DNA of 64,000 nt from Symbiodinium natans (GCA_905221605.1 CAJNDS010002571.1:124501-188500), one strand, 5' to 3'. Shown: positions 1-11,167, counted from the first letter of the stretch. The notes: a model not told the origin generated them from the sequence alone. Made by a program: numbers and translations.

Positions 1-960
1 ACATGGGGGATATAGAAAACAAAAAAAACAATCGACAACATATAACAACCAATGAAAGCCTCTCCCGGTTGCGGCGATATCGTCGGCGCGTTCGGCGATC
101 TTGGCCTGCCCTCGCAAAGGGCTGCTGGCTCAGCAAAGACCGTCGAACGGGCATGGGTGGGGGTCGCGCGCGAAGCTGTTGGAGCTGACGGCCAGGTTTC
201 TTTTAAGTTCCGCAACAATCCACTACTCCTGGCGTTGCCACGGGCGACAGACGCCGCCTCGACTTGGTGATCCACAGAGCAACGCCTATGGTGGAACGTT
301 GTGCTGCTATGCGACCCTTGTGTCTCCGCTCACCCGCACGGGCCAGCCCCCCCTTTGTGCCGCCGCACGGAGTGGAGGGCACGGAGTGGAGGGCGCGGAG
401 CAGAGGGCGCGGAGCGGAGGGTGCGGAGCGGAGGGCGTGGAGCGGAGGGGGCGGAAGGTGACTACCCCTTCAACCGGATACATCACACTGAACCGAATGT
501 CAAAAAAAATGTCACGCTCCCCATCCGTGCTCCCCCCTCCTTGCCCCTGTCCCAGCAAAATGTTCCGACCCCTCTCTCCCTTGACCATGTCGTCCCGTGG
601 CCTCAGGCGCCTTGTCCCTTCCCGCGCGCACAGAGTTCCGCCAGCACTGCGAGCCCCTGCGAAAGCGGCGTGGGCCCGCCGCTGGTGGAGCGTGCTCGCT
701 GTGGCCGTCCAGCGCGCTGTCGGTCACACGGTGCTAGGGCGCGCCCGAGCCATACCGGCACATGCGGATGCGCCGGCCCTTGACGAGGTCATGGATCTCG
801 CTGGCCCGGGAAGGGCCGAGCCGCCTTCCGCTGCGCTGACCCGGCCCTAACCCGGGACCGTGTGTTCCCAGGAACCGGATCTGACTGCTGCTGGCGGAAG
901 AAGGTGTGTGGAAAAAAACCGTAAGGGGCATCTAGCCTACAAACCCGCATGCGACTTGAA
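1..960. other. GC-rich unassigned DNA
   Basis: Overlapping open frames on both strands are typical of GC-rich non-coding DNA. Apart from the minisatellite no gene is recognised. Confidence 0.4.
367..452. repeat. GC-rich minisatellite
   Basis: Short units of the type GGAGGGCGCGGAGCG / GGAGCGGAGGGCGTG repeat about six times. Long frames through it (RSGGRGAEGAERR) are repeat artefacts. Confidence 0.7.
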
Positions 961-1095
961 ACCGCCTAGAACCTTAGATTTCCGGTTGATTATTTTGGAC
1001 AAGTGACATGCAGGAGGCTGCCAGCCCATCTTCCAGCCGCCGCGACGTGACCCTTCTGCTTATCAAGAAAGTCAAAGTGCTAAAAAAACAAACGC

Positions 1096-3260
<2,165 letters not shown>

Positions 3261-3271
3261 GGCTGCCCATT

Positions 3272-3297
3272 AGGTTTAGGGTTTAGGGTTTAGGGTG
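3272..3297. repeat. Interstitial telomere repeat (TTTAGGG)3
   Basis: Three tandem TTTAGGG units upstream of the channel S1 exon. Confidence 0.85.
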
Positions 3298-3621
3298 AAC
3301 TGTTGAGACACTTCGTTTTGCTTAGCTGATTTGCATGGAGCATTGAACGGAAAGGTCCGAAAAGGATGAACAGGGACCCGGCAAACAACGCCTGATAACT
3401 TGCAGCATGGGGAAGGGCATTTGGCCTGCAAGTGTGTGTTTGCTTCCTCCCACGCCGGTAAGGAATCCAGATGGTTCCGGATCATGTCCGCCATGGCACC
3501 ATTGCCGCATAATAGAGGCGGAATGACGAGGATGCCCATGCCGTATGTGGAAGCGCGTGTAGGAAGAATCCTGTCTCAGATCCGTCAGGGCCTAAAATGT
3601 TTTTAAACTTTCTTCACCAAG

Positions 3622-3679
3622 GTGATTGTGGTCAACGCCATTGTTGTGACCTGGTTGACCGACTGGAGCTTGCAGCACA
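3622..3679 (+). CDS. Channel exon: S1 segment
   Basis: After a CACCAAG|GTG acceptor the frame reads VIVVNAIVVTWLTDW, a hydrophobic helix with the conserved Asn and the acidic/Trp end typical of S1 in single-domain voltage-gated channels. A GT donor at 3680 leaves one base, which pairs with the two bases opening the next exon. The exon carrying the start of S1 and the N-terminus was not located; a short stretch at 3531-3558 ending in GTAGGA is a weak candidate. Confidence 0.7.
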
Positions 3680-6600
3680 GTGGCCGCAGCAACTTGGCTA
3701 AATGCACTAGTTATTGGTTGGTTGGTACGTCTACCATTCCGAAGGGGCATGTAAATGCAGGGCATGTGGGCTAAATGCATCAAGTCGTATCAAGTCATTA
3801 TAGGCAGACATGAGTTGCAAGCCCTGCCAAGACATGCCTCCGGGGTTCGAGATTGTGGACCTCGCCTTCTTGCTGTTTTATGCCTCCCTGCTGCACAATT
3901 CTAAGACAGAGTTTCCGCTTGTTTGCTGGCTGCTGTTTTTGATTCTTCGTCACTGTAGCGTTGCCACAGTCGCGTTGTCGCATGTGAGTTTTTCGATTCG
4001 GTTTTGCATATGTACTGCCAGGCCTTGGAAATCGCGTTGAAGTTTTACGTCCACCGAGGCCGGCACATGTCGGTACATCCCGGGACAAGATTGTCTCACG
4101 TTACCAAGTCGCTAGCGGCTAGCGAGCACTGCCAGATGCTGGGCCATCTTCGTGCGCCCATATCAACATCTTTCGGACAAGACCCAAAACACCTCTCATT
4201 CAGTGGCAGGAAGAGAAGGTAGGCAGGGCATGGTGTTGCTAGGATATTTCTTCGCGAATGAGAATGCCGCCTGGAACATCTTCGAAGCACGGCAGCACAT
4301 TGTTCTTCCGGACACATGAGCTTTTCGGGATTGTCTGAAGCCTGGGTTTCCGCTTCAATCAGGCCACAAATTCAGAGAGAATGAATTTGTGCAAGAGCAA
4401 ATTTGCAAGAGCCTTGACACAGGGCAGCCCAAGTACGGCCGGCGCAAGAGCATACAGTACACCGGCGACGGGCAATTTTCCCTGGGCAGCTTCTTTATCT
4501 TCTCATGATCCCGACACATGCGAGGACTTGATTTTGGTGATTTTCTCTTCCTTCGACGTCGCCGCCAACTGGCCCACGAGCGGCGAGGATGAGGCGCCGC
4601 CCAACAATCTGGGCTACATGACTCTTGGCGCCCAAAAGCTTGGTTGAAAGGCCGTAAAAGGCCATACATTCAGGTTCATGGTGTATATGGGCCTATTGTC
4701 ACAAAAGAGAGCTGCTTTCGTGCCTCAGAACTGTTTAGACCTCATGACACTGAGAATGTGTGTGTGTGTGACTCGAGTAGGAGCGGGTGCACCCAGAGCT
4801 GCTGAAAGAGCCCGACAGCAAGTTTAATCCATGTTTGCCGTGAGCTACCTAGCTTGTGGATGAGCCAAGCGAGATCGAAGGATAATGTCCAGAATCGGAA
4901 GGAACAGGAGAAGAAAGAAGAGTTAGAATGAGACGCGAGACAGGCAGTCCCAATGAAAGCCAAGGCGTGTTTTTCGCATGTGCGGCACTAAGGGGACGGG
5001 GTGCGAGGGGCAAAAGTTACGTCAGCTTCATGTTGGTGATCTGCAGCAGTGTTTAGCATGTCCGGCATGATGCACATTAGTGTGGGTCATGTCAGCTTTC
5101 GCTCCTCCAGAGGACTCCACTAGCGCAGAATCTCGAGCAGACTTGTTGTTGCTCTCTGAGGTTTAAATTTGCCAAGATCTTGCGGACGATTCGAATAATC
5201 GCCTTTGTACGAGAGCCGCTGGGATCCAAGACTAACCCAAAACCTCACAGAGCCGCATGAGAAGCACCACGCTGTGCGATTTGAGAATGTCACGCATGAC
5301 GCGTGAAAAGTTGGTTTTTGGTTGACTTAATCTGCCTGCTATTTCTATTGCTCCCTTGTCCAAGAAGAGAACAGCCGCCGTTTCCTTCATGGGTTCCGTA
5401 CTGGCAGAGAAAGAAAGCAGACAAGCGAAATGAAGGCTTTCACAGGCAAAACAATCATGTGGTACCCTTAAACCCGAAACCCTAAACCCTAAAGAACAAT
5501 CAACCCTCATGTAGGGACTAAAGGACTACTTTGTGAAAGGACGAGAGCCACCCTTCGCCAGCTTGTCCTGCATCACCTACTGCAGGGTCGACCAGCGCAG
5601 ATTGTAAGGTTTGGTTTAGGGTTGAAAAGGGTTTATAGGGTTATAGGGTAGGTTGATAGGGTTATAGGGTTATAGGGTTATAGGGTTGTAGGGTTATACA
5701 GGGTTATACTGGGTTATATGGGGTTTATTGGGTTTATAGGGTTTATAGGGTGTATAGGGTTATCGGGTTATAGGATTTATGGGGTTTAGGGGAGTCACCC
5801 GTCTGGCAAGCGAAGGCTCTCGATGATGCTGGAAAGCCGCCTGGCCATGATGTGGGGGTTTAGGATTTAGGGTTTAGGGTTTCTTAGATCCCCAAATAGT
5901 AGGATCCCCTTATTATACGGGCCCGAATAAGGTACCCCGAATTTCGGAACCCCCCCCCAATGTTGTCTTTTGCCTGCTTCTCCTGTGGAGCTCTCCTCTT
6001 CGGTCTCAGCAATCCACGAGGGGCGGCTTCTCCGCCATCAAACCCTAAATCCTAAACCCTAAGCCCTAAGGCCTAAACCCTAAACCCTGGTGGAACCGAA
6101 GAAGATGGGAAGTAGCTCTTGGGGTTGGAATCTCTGGGCCTGCTATGGGGGTTTAGGTTTTAGGGTTTAGGGTGTTCAGCTGACGTACGGAGTCTGGGTT
6201 CAAAAGGGTTTTGGGCTTTAGGGGTTTTACGGTTTTGGTGAGGGCAGAATTGCTTGCTTGGAGCTAAGCAGCCCAAAATGCACGCTAATGGAAAAGTTTG
6301 GTGCTTGAGTGGCGCGGCCACTGGGAGCTTGAACGCCCCAAGCCACTTATTGCCACCTTGCCCTCGAATCTCTCGTCCCGTATTTACGACGCAGAAACAT
6401 TCCCACATCGGAAGGCTTTCGGCAGTGCGTCATCGCGATGTTCTGGGGTCTGGTACTACTCCTGTTCCTGCTCTATGTCTTCGACGCTTGGCCGCATGCA
6501 AGGCTTTTGGTTTAACCGGCGAGCTGCCCCGAATTCTGTTGGCCCAGTGAACCCCAGCCCTAGCCGCCCTGGCCTCTGAGGCTGAAGGTGAGCCCCGAAC

Positions 6601-8862
6601 TGATCAACGCCCTGAAAACCCTCTTTCAAATGTGCGTTGCAAGATGCTCCAGAAAGGCACTGGTGTTCGCACAGGGAGTCGCGAGCCACGTGGCCACGAC
6701 ACACGCCCCTCGGCGTCCAAGGCAGCAAAGCATGCTTATACTTTTGTATCTATGATCAAAGAACACCTTAACATCTTGAGCATCAGCCACCGCAACTAAT
6801 GCATACCTATACATATATACATATGTATATATATATATATACATACAAGCTCACACCCTATGTGCTCAAGCTTGCAACACTCCGACGTGTTCAGCTTCTT
6901 TGTTCTTTGCGATGTACTCTCGCACCTCCTTCTGCTTGCAATGCTGGCAGTTTCCAAACCTTGCTGAGGCTTTCAAATGGACATGTCCTCTGTGTCCGTG
7001 TCTGCTCGTCCCCACACCTACTCATCGGAGAACACACCGGCAGCTTGAAAAAGGGTTCCGGGCGTTCCCAGATTTGGATGGGCCTTACCCACTCAGGCAA
7101 CCGGAGACCTGGATGCAGACATAATGTTTGCCTTCGGCTCCGTGGGCACATCTATGTTCCTCGCCGGCATCTCTGTTCGGGGATTCAAACCCCATCCCAA
7201 GACTTGAGTGTTTCCACACAGAGCTGCAGTGAGGTCAGCTTTGGGGGCTCAGGACTTCCTCCAAATCATCTTGAAACCTGAAAAAGTAATCCACGGTAAT
7301 CCTCAACACACTCAACAGCTCCCCCGGAAAAGAACCTGGAAGGCTGTCGCTCTACATGGCCGTGACAGGAGGCAACGACTGGTCCGTCTACTACGAGGCA
7401 GCTTGATCTGCAGTTGAGGGCTTGGGAAAGTAGGGCTTGGGCCATTGTCAGAGGTTGTTCTGCGTGCTCAAACCCTCAACCCTAAACCCTAAAGGATGAC
7501 ACGCACAAATCGAGAAGTGGCAAAACAAAAAACCCGAAACCCGAAACCCGAAACCCTAAACCCTAAACCCTAAACCCTAAACCCTAAATATAATTTGAAC
7601 TTAGGCTGTAGTGCAACCTGACCTTTCTCCCCGTAGACGCTAGCGACACGGGTGGGAAAAGCCCTAAACCCCATGATCAACTGAACTCTTCCAAGACATC
7701 CCAGCCGCCCGAGGCCACCATTGGCATGGGCTCCTTCTATCCGCTGGTGTTTCTGTCCTACACTTTCTTCTTCATCTTCGTCCCCGGGCAAGACTCAGGG
7801 TACTGCTTGCAAGGGGCATTCCAGAATGCCGAGAAGATAGTGTGCCCACACTCCGAGACCGGAAGGGAAAGGCGTTTTGCAACACTGTCGCAGTAGCGCA
7901 GTTGAAACCGTGGAGCCACCTGAAACATCTTGAAGGTTTAGGGTTTTGGGTTTCGGGTTTAGGGTTTAGGGTTTAGGGTCACGACACGTTTACGAGCATT
8001 CCGAACGTCGCAGGCTGTGTGAAGGTCTGGAAACGTGACATCACCCTCCCAGGTAACGAGTAATACTTTTGCCGAGGTTGGGGGGTGGACTTCAGATTTC
8101 GGATCTTGAGGCCATACAAGACACCAACCTTATTAGGGTTTAGGGTTTATTGGGTTCTTGCCAGAGGCGCTCTTCAACATTCTCACGGGTGTCTTCGTTG
8201 AGCGTGCCGTGGCTGCTGCGCTTCCAGACCGTGCCTGAGCTGGCTTTAAACCGTGGGCTTTCGGGGTTCCTTGTTACCCTGGGGCCGGGCAGCTTTCAAA
8301 CCCCTTCAACACGTCCCAACATCCAGGAAGCCTGTCGAATACTGTCCGTTCCCGTGAGCCCATTCAAGCAAAATCGAAACTCAAAGTGCAGAGTGTGTGG
8401 GACAGGGGGTTCAACACGGGGGGCCTGAGCCTTAAAGATTCGCTTTCGCCCAGGCGAGGAGCTGATCGCTCAAGAGCGGAAGAAGATTCTGCAGCTTGGG
8501 TCCTGAACGTCAGCTAAAGCCTAAACCCTAAACCCTAAAAGCAAGGCGTTGATTTCAGCATTTTGATGGTGTGCTCGGGTAGATCATGTCTCCCAACAGC
8601 GTGGTTCAACATGGCAGTTGCTCACATGTGCTGTCCGGTTCGCGATATCCCTCTGATTTCGCCGCCCAGGAAGCAGGTAGAGGATCTGCGGGCTCTCTTC
8701 AAGGCTTTGGACTCTGATCGTTCTGGAAAGATCTCGAAGGCAGAGTTCTTGGCAGACATGGAAGATGACCCAGGGCAGAGAGGCAGAAGTAAGTGTTGTT
8801 TTGACGTCGTGCATTGACGGTCGCAATTCTTTTGCGCTTTCGCCAATGCTACCCCAGAGCGC

Positions 8863-8895
<33 letters not shown>

Positions 8896-10731
8896 GGAGG
8901 GAGGGAGGGAGGGAGGGAGGGAGAGGAGAGAGAGAGAGAGAGAAAGCTGATGTGGTCCAATGTGACCACCGCAGGTGTTTCCGAGTGATGCGGGAGCGGG
9001 GTCGCGCATTCGCGCGGGAGTTTTCCCCCCCCACACCCCAAAGAAAGAAAGAAAGAAATAAAGAAAGAAAGAAAGAGACAGAAAGAGCGAAAGAGAGAGA
9101 GAGAGAGGGAGAGGGAGAGCGAGAGAGAGAGGGAGAGGGAGAGCGAGAGAGCGAGAAAGAGAGAAAGAGAGAAAGAGAGAAAGAGAGAAAGAGAGAAAGA
9201 CAGAAAGAGAGAAGGAGAGAAGGAGAGAAGGAGAGAAGGAGAGAAGGAGAGAAGGAGAGAAGGAGAGAAGGAGAGAAGGAGAGAAGGAGAGAAAGAGAGA
9301 AAGAGGAGTTGTACACATGTAACCTACATGTTTATGCTAGACTGGAGGCCATTGCTAGCTGCGCGCGCAAAACGCCCAAGGCGACATGTGGGAGCCCACT
9401 CGAAGCCCTTCATCCCTAAACCCTAAACCCTAAACCCTAAACCCTAAACCCTAAACCCTAAACCCTAAACCCTAAACCCTAAACCCTAAACCCTAAACCC
9501 TAAACCCTCCCAACTCTGACGAGCCCAGGACAGGATCGTGTCTTACATGCACACCCTTGGGCTTGACATGCATGACGCCGAGCATTTCTTCGACTTGGTC
9601 TCGAACGACAAGAACGACAAGGATGGGGGGTTGCACCCTGTTTCCTGTAGGCCGTACGTTCTTCAGTGCATAGAGGCGAAGGTCTTTGGTCCTGGGTCTT
9701 GTGGTTGTTTAGGGTTTCGAGCTACTGTATACCTACTGTACCGCAAAAAACTTGCGCCTTCAGCGATAACCAGCAACGGCCTTGAGCCATGTAGCTTCCC
9801 TTGAAGGCTGGGGCTTTAGGTTTCGAGTATGGGCTTTCCGAGAACCTGATCACTGATGGGGTCGGATACGGGGGCGGGGGGGGGGGGTATAATCACCGGG
9901 AATCTTTCTTGTTCCGCCTTGGCAACATTTCGCAATGTCCCTGCTTCCTTGCTATTGTTCTTTTCGGGCAACGTTCGCATTATTCCGAGCCATATTGCAG
10001 ACCAGAACATATTGCAGACCAGACCATAACAGCAACATTACAACGTCCAGCAATGCAGAAGGAAGGCTTGGGCAGCCTTTGGTGATCACCATGACCATAG
10101 CAGAAATGGCCCATTGCCAAGGTTTCAAAGACCGACCCAAGTTGAGCAATCCTAAACCCTAAACCCTAACCCTAAACCCTAAACCCTAAACCCTAAACCC
10201 TAAACCCTAAACCTCCCTGAGGAAGTCGACATCGACACTTTCATCGAGCACTGTATGAGCATGAAAGGCATTGTGGCCCCGAAAGGAGGGGTCTTTGAAT
10301 GCTAAACCCTAAACCCTAAACCCTAAACCCTAAACCCTAAACCCTAAACCCTAAACCCTAATCTTAAACCCTAAACCCTAATCTTAAACCCTAAACCCTA
10401 AACCCTAAACCCTAAACCCTAAACCCTAAACCCTAAACCCTTCTTATGAAATCTGTTTTTGAGTCTTGTGGGGGCTGGAGAGATGGGAGGCTCTCGTCCT
10501 TCCAGGCTTCGGTTCTCATGGCCGGCTTCAAGTGCAAGGAAGTGTCGTTATCTTCTGAGCGAGGTTTAGGGTTTAGGGTTTAGGGTTTAGGGTTTAGGGT
10601 TTAGGGTTTAGGGTTTAGGGTTTAGGGTTTAGGGTTTAGGGTTTAGGGTTTAGGGCCATCTGCCTTAATCTGCCTTCGCTCGAAGCCCAGGGACAGCAAC
10701 AGCCATGGACTTGCACAAGCAGATGGTCCAG
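3622..10731 (+). CDS. Voltage-gated cation channel with C-terminal EF-hands (multi-exon gene)
   Basis: This gene encodes a single-domain voltage-gated ion channel (ion-transport fold, Na+/Ca2+ type) with cytosolic Ca2+-binding EF-hands. Seventeen short exons are read in order: S1 3622-3679, S2 3832-3881 and 4022-4058, S2-S3 4243-4286, S3 4525-4595, S4 5161-5217, S4-S5 linker 5816-5835, S5 6415-6482, post-S5 6657-6692, pore 7343-7397, S6 7714-7779 and 8167-8230, post-S6 8454-8493, EF1 8670-8766, EF2 9529-9621 and 10222-10267, tail 10691-10731. Where both borders are set, codon phase is continuous. Almost all acceptors are AG|G, and donors are GT, GC or GA, as known for dinoflagellates. The N-terminus before S1, part of the S5-pore loop and the 3' end are not found. 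Selectivity is not settled. The family and topology are secure; individual borders are inferred. Confidence 0.92.
3832..3881 (+). CDS. Channel exon: first half of S2
   Basis: The frame reads MPPGFEIVDLAFLLFY, matching the start of S2 (a conserved acidic residue followed by FLxFY). The GC donor at 3882 is phase 0 and fits the next exon exactly. The acceptor here is AG|A rather than AG|G, so the left border is the least certain part; an alternative start is 3852. Confidence 0.72.
4022..4058 (+). CDS. Channel exon: second half of S2
   Basis: The acceptor CCAG|GCC opens ALEIALKFYVHRG, which completes S2 with the conserved Glu and the LK-F ending. A GC donor at 4059 leaves one G that pairs with GA of the next exon. 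The frame is continuous on both sides. Confidence 0.8.
4243..4286 (+). CDS. Channel exon: S2-S3 linker (WNIFE motif)
   Basis: After GCTAG|GA the frame reads YFFANENAAWNIFE. The WN-x-F-(D/E) motif is a hallmark of the start of S3 in voltage-gated Na+/Ca2+ channels. The exon ends at GAA with a GC donor at 4287, phase 0. Confidence 0.85.
4525..4595 (+). CDS. Channel exon: S3 segment
   Basis: The acceptor GCGAG|GAC follows the preceding exon in phase 0 to give ...WNIFE|DLILVIFSSFDVAANW, a good S3 helix. A GC donor at 4596, or an earlier one at 4572, would both leave two bases as needed by the S4 exon. The exact length of the S3-S4 loop is therefore undecided. Confidence 0.75.
5161..5217 (+). CDS. 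Channel exon: S4 voltage sensor
   Basis: After CTGAG|G the frame reads FKFAKILRTIRIIAFVREP. Positively charged residues recur every third position (K, R, R and, after one gap, R), the signature of the S4 voltage sensor. A GC donor at 5218 leaves two bases, completed by the single G opening the next exon. Confidence 0.87.
5607..5790. repeat. Variant telomere-like array (TTATAGGG type)
   Basis: TTATAGGG, TTTATAGGG and related units fill about 180 bp in the intron just before the channel microexon. A variant of the standard repeat has spread locally. Confidence 0.85.
5816..5835 (+). CDS. Channel microexon (20 nt): S4-S5 linker
   Basis: This 20-base exon lies between a GCGAAG| acceptor and a GC donor at 5836. 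It reads (P)LSMMLE(S) and joins the S4 exon and the S5 exon in the correct phase at both ends, giving VREPLSMMLESFRQC, as expected for an S4-S5 linker. The flanking introns carry TTATAGGG / TTTAGGG repeats. Such a short exon is supported by frame logic, not by a direct match. Confidence 0.68.
6415..6482 (+). CDS. Channel exon: S5 segment
   Basis: From GGAAG|GC the frame reads FRQCVIAMFWGLVLLLF and on through LLYVF, a typical S5 helix (x-MFW-x-LVLL-x-YVF). A GA donor at 6483 in phase 0 fits the following exon. Confidence 0.88.
6657..6692 (+). CDS. Channel exon: end of S5 / turret
   Basis: The acceptor AAAG|GCA opens ALVFAQGVASHV, matching the FAxxFTQAVxxH pattern that follows S5 in related channels. 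The right border is unresolved (GT at 6690, GC at 6693 or GA at 6699). One more turret exon probably lies between here and 7343 but was not recognised. Confidence 0.65.
6808..6846. repeat. AT microsatellite
   Basis: ATACATAT / TATATA repeats. Confidence 0.85.
7343..7397 (+). CDS. Channel exon: pore loop
   Basis: The frame reads LSLYMAVTGGNDWSVYYE. The TGGxDW core is the pore-loop/selectivity region of single-domain voltage-gated Na+/Ca2+ channels of algae. The acceptor is GGAAG|G, and the donor is GC at 7398 (GAG|GCAGCT), phase 0. Asn precedes the conserved Asp-Trp; permeation preference is not assigned. Confidence 0.92.
7529..7588. repeat. Telomere-like array in channel intron
   Basis: CCCGAAA units grade into CCCTAAA units between the pore and S6 exons. 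Confidence 0.9.
7714..7779 (+). CDS. Channel exon: first half of S6
   Basis: The acceptor CCGAG|GCC opens 22 codons reading ATIGMGSFYPLVFLSYTF and on through FFIF, the start of S6. The donor is GT at 7780, phase 0. The preceding intron (7398-7713) holds CCCTAAA and CCCGAAA repeats. Confidence 0.9.
8167..8230 (+). CDS. Channel exon: second half of S6
   Basis: After CCAGAG| the frame reads ALFNILTGVFVERAVAAALP. NILTGxFVE is the conserved cytosolic end of S6 in this channel family. The donor is GT at 8231 with one base carried over. The upstream intron (7780-8166) contains TTTAGGG repeats at 7934-7980 and 8134-8148. Confidence 0.93.
8454..8493 (+). CDS. Channel exon: post-S6 helix
   Basis: The acceptor GCCCAG|GC joins the previous single base to give R, then EELIAQERKKILQ. 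This charged helix links S6 to the EF-hands. The donor is GC at 8494, leaving CA, which is completed by the G opening the next exon. Confidence 0.88.
8670..8766 (+). CDS. Channel exon: EF-hand 1
   Basis: The frame reads KQVEDLRALFKAL, then a canonical 12-residue EF loop DSDRSGKISKAE (acidic residues at 1, 3 and 12, Gly at 6), then FLADMED. The loop should bind Ca2+. The donor appears to be GA at 8767 (GAT|GACC); the nearby GTAAGT at 8791 would break the frame into the next exon. Confidence 0.92.
8857..8943. repeat. GA/GGGA microsatellite
   Basis: (GA)n, (GGGA)n, (GA)n inside a channel intron. Confidence 0.95.
9040..9305. repeat. Purine tract (AAAGA, GAGAA, GGAGA)
   Basis: About 265 bp nearly free of pyrimidines on the + strand, inside a channel intron; it could form H-DNA. 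Confidence 0.95.
9413..9508. repeat. Interstitial telomere array (CCCTAAA)~14
   Basis: Near-perfect units ending 20 bp before an EF-hand exon. Confidence 0.97.
9529..9621 (+). CDS. Channel exon: EF-hand 2, first part
   Basis: The acceptor GCCCAG|GAC opens 31 codons: DRIVSYMHTLGLDMHDAEHF, then FDLVSNDKNDK. It lies directly behind an array of about fourteen CCCTAAA units. The donor is GA at 9622 (AAG|GATG). The Ca2+ loop is degenerate compared with EF-hand 1. Confidence 0.9.
10150..10213. repeat. Interstitial telomere array (CCCTAAA)~9
   Basis: Near-perfect units ending about 8 bp before the exon at 10222. Confidence 0.97.
10222..10267 (+). CDS. Channel exon: EF-hand 2, second part
   Basis: After CTGAG| the frame reads EVDIDTFIEHCMSMK, completing the second EF-hand with the conserved C-M-x-M-K-G ending. 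The donor is GC at 10268 and one G is carried over. Both flanking introns are dominated by CCCTAAA arrays. Confidence 0.9.
10302..10440. repeat. Interstitial telomere array (CCCTAAA)~19
   Basis: Includes a duplicated variant CCCTAATCTTAAA, indicating local re-amplification. Confidence 0.97.
10563..10656. repeat. Interstitial telomere array (TTTAGGG)~13
   Basis: Opposite orientation to the array 120 bp upstream in the same intron. Confidence 0.97.
10691..10731 (+). CDS. Channel exon: conserved tail after EF-hands
   Basis: The acceptor GCCCAG|GG completes Gly and reads TATAMDLHKQMVQ, the conserved segment after the EF-hands of these channels. The donor is GT at 10732. The next coding exon is uncertain; 11031-11081 is a candidate. 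Confidence 0.85.
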
Positions 10732-10736
10732 GTGGG

Positions 10737-11167
10737 CTTAGGGTTTAGGGTTTAGGGTTTAGGGTTTAGGGTTTAGACAGCTTTTGGCTGCCCACGGGCT
10801 GGACAACTTGACAGATCTGCATGGGATGTGCAACTTTGGGTGCTCAGCGCGGTTGGGTGTCAGAAAGCTCTCGTCCTTGCACGCAGCAGGTTGCACCCGT
10901 AAGGGCCCGAATGCCCGTAAGCAAAGGCCCGTTCATGTTCAACCCACCACCTCAAAAGATCATCACTTGTTCAACACTCAGATCTTTCTGAAAGAGGGTT
11001 TAGGGTTTAGGGTTTAGGGTAGAATGGCAGGTGAACAGGGTGCTGGACAAGCTCACTGCTCGCAGCTCAGACCGGGAGTGGGTTTGGTCCTTTCGCTACA
11101 GCTGCCGCAAAACTGGAGCTTTAGGGTTTAGGGTTTAGGGTTTAGGGTTTAGGGTTTAGGGTTTAGG
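10737..11167. repeat. Cluster of TTTAGGG arrays
   Basis: Arrays at 10737-10775, 10996-11019 and 11120-11167 around the 3' part of the channel gene. Confidence 0.92.
11031..11081 (+). CDS. Candidate further exon of the channel tail
   Basis: After GGCAG| the frame reads VNRVLDKLTARSSDREW in the phase expected from the exon ending at 10731. A GT follows at 11082. Amphipathic, coiled-coil-like residues would suit a channel C-terminus, but no family motif is recognised. Confidence 0.35.

Larger units (their letters stand above)
8767..9528 (+). other. Channel intron with purine tract and telomere array
   Basis: This 762 bp GA-AG intron contains (GA)n/(GGGA)n at 8857-8943, an interrupted AAAGA/GAGAA tract at 9040-9305 and about fourteen CCCTAAA units at 9413-9508. 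All are in the same transcribed sense, so the RNA would carry a long purine stretch followed by a C-rich telomere-type array. Confidence 0.75.
10268..10690 (+). other. Channel intron with opposed telomere arrays
   Basis: This 423 bp GC-AG intron holds about nineteen CCCTAAA units (10302-10440, including two CCCTAATCTTAAA variants) and about thirteen TTTAGGG units (10563-10656), separated by about 120 bp. The two arrays are inverted copies and could fold into a long hairpin. Confidence 0.8.

Noticed and set aside
6799-7281. 160-codon open frame between the S5 and pore exons
   Set aside because: The frame disagrees with the pore exon and starts in an AT microsatellite.
8791-8796. Canonical GTAAGT donor after EF-hand 1
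   Set aside because: Using it breaks the frame into the next EF-hand exon, whereas GA at 8767 keeps it.
8584-9419. Open frames of 139-244 codons rich in Ser-Leu or Arg-Glu
   Set aside because: They are produced by GA/CT repeats within a channel intron; only the short EF-hand part on the + strand is coding.
9413-9508. True chromosome end
   Set aside because: The array is flanked on both sides by exons of one gene, so it is interstitial.
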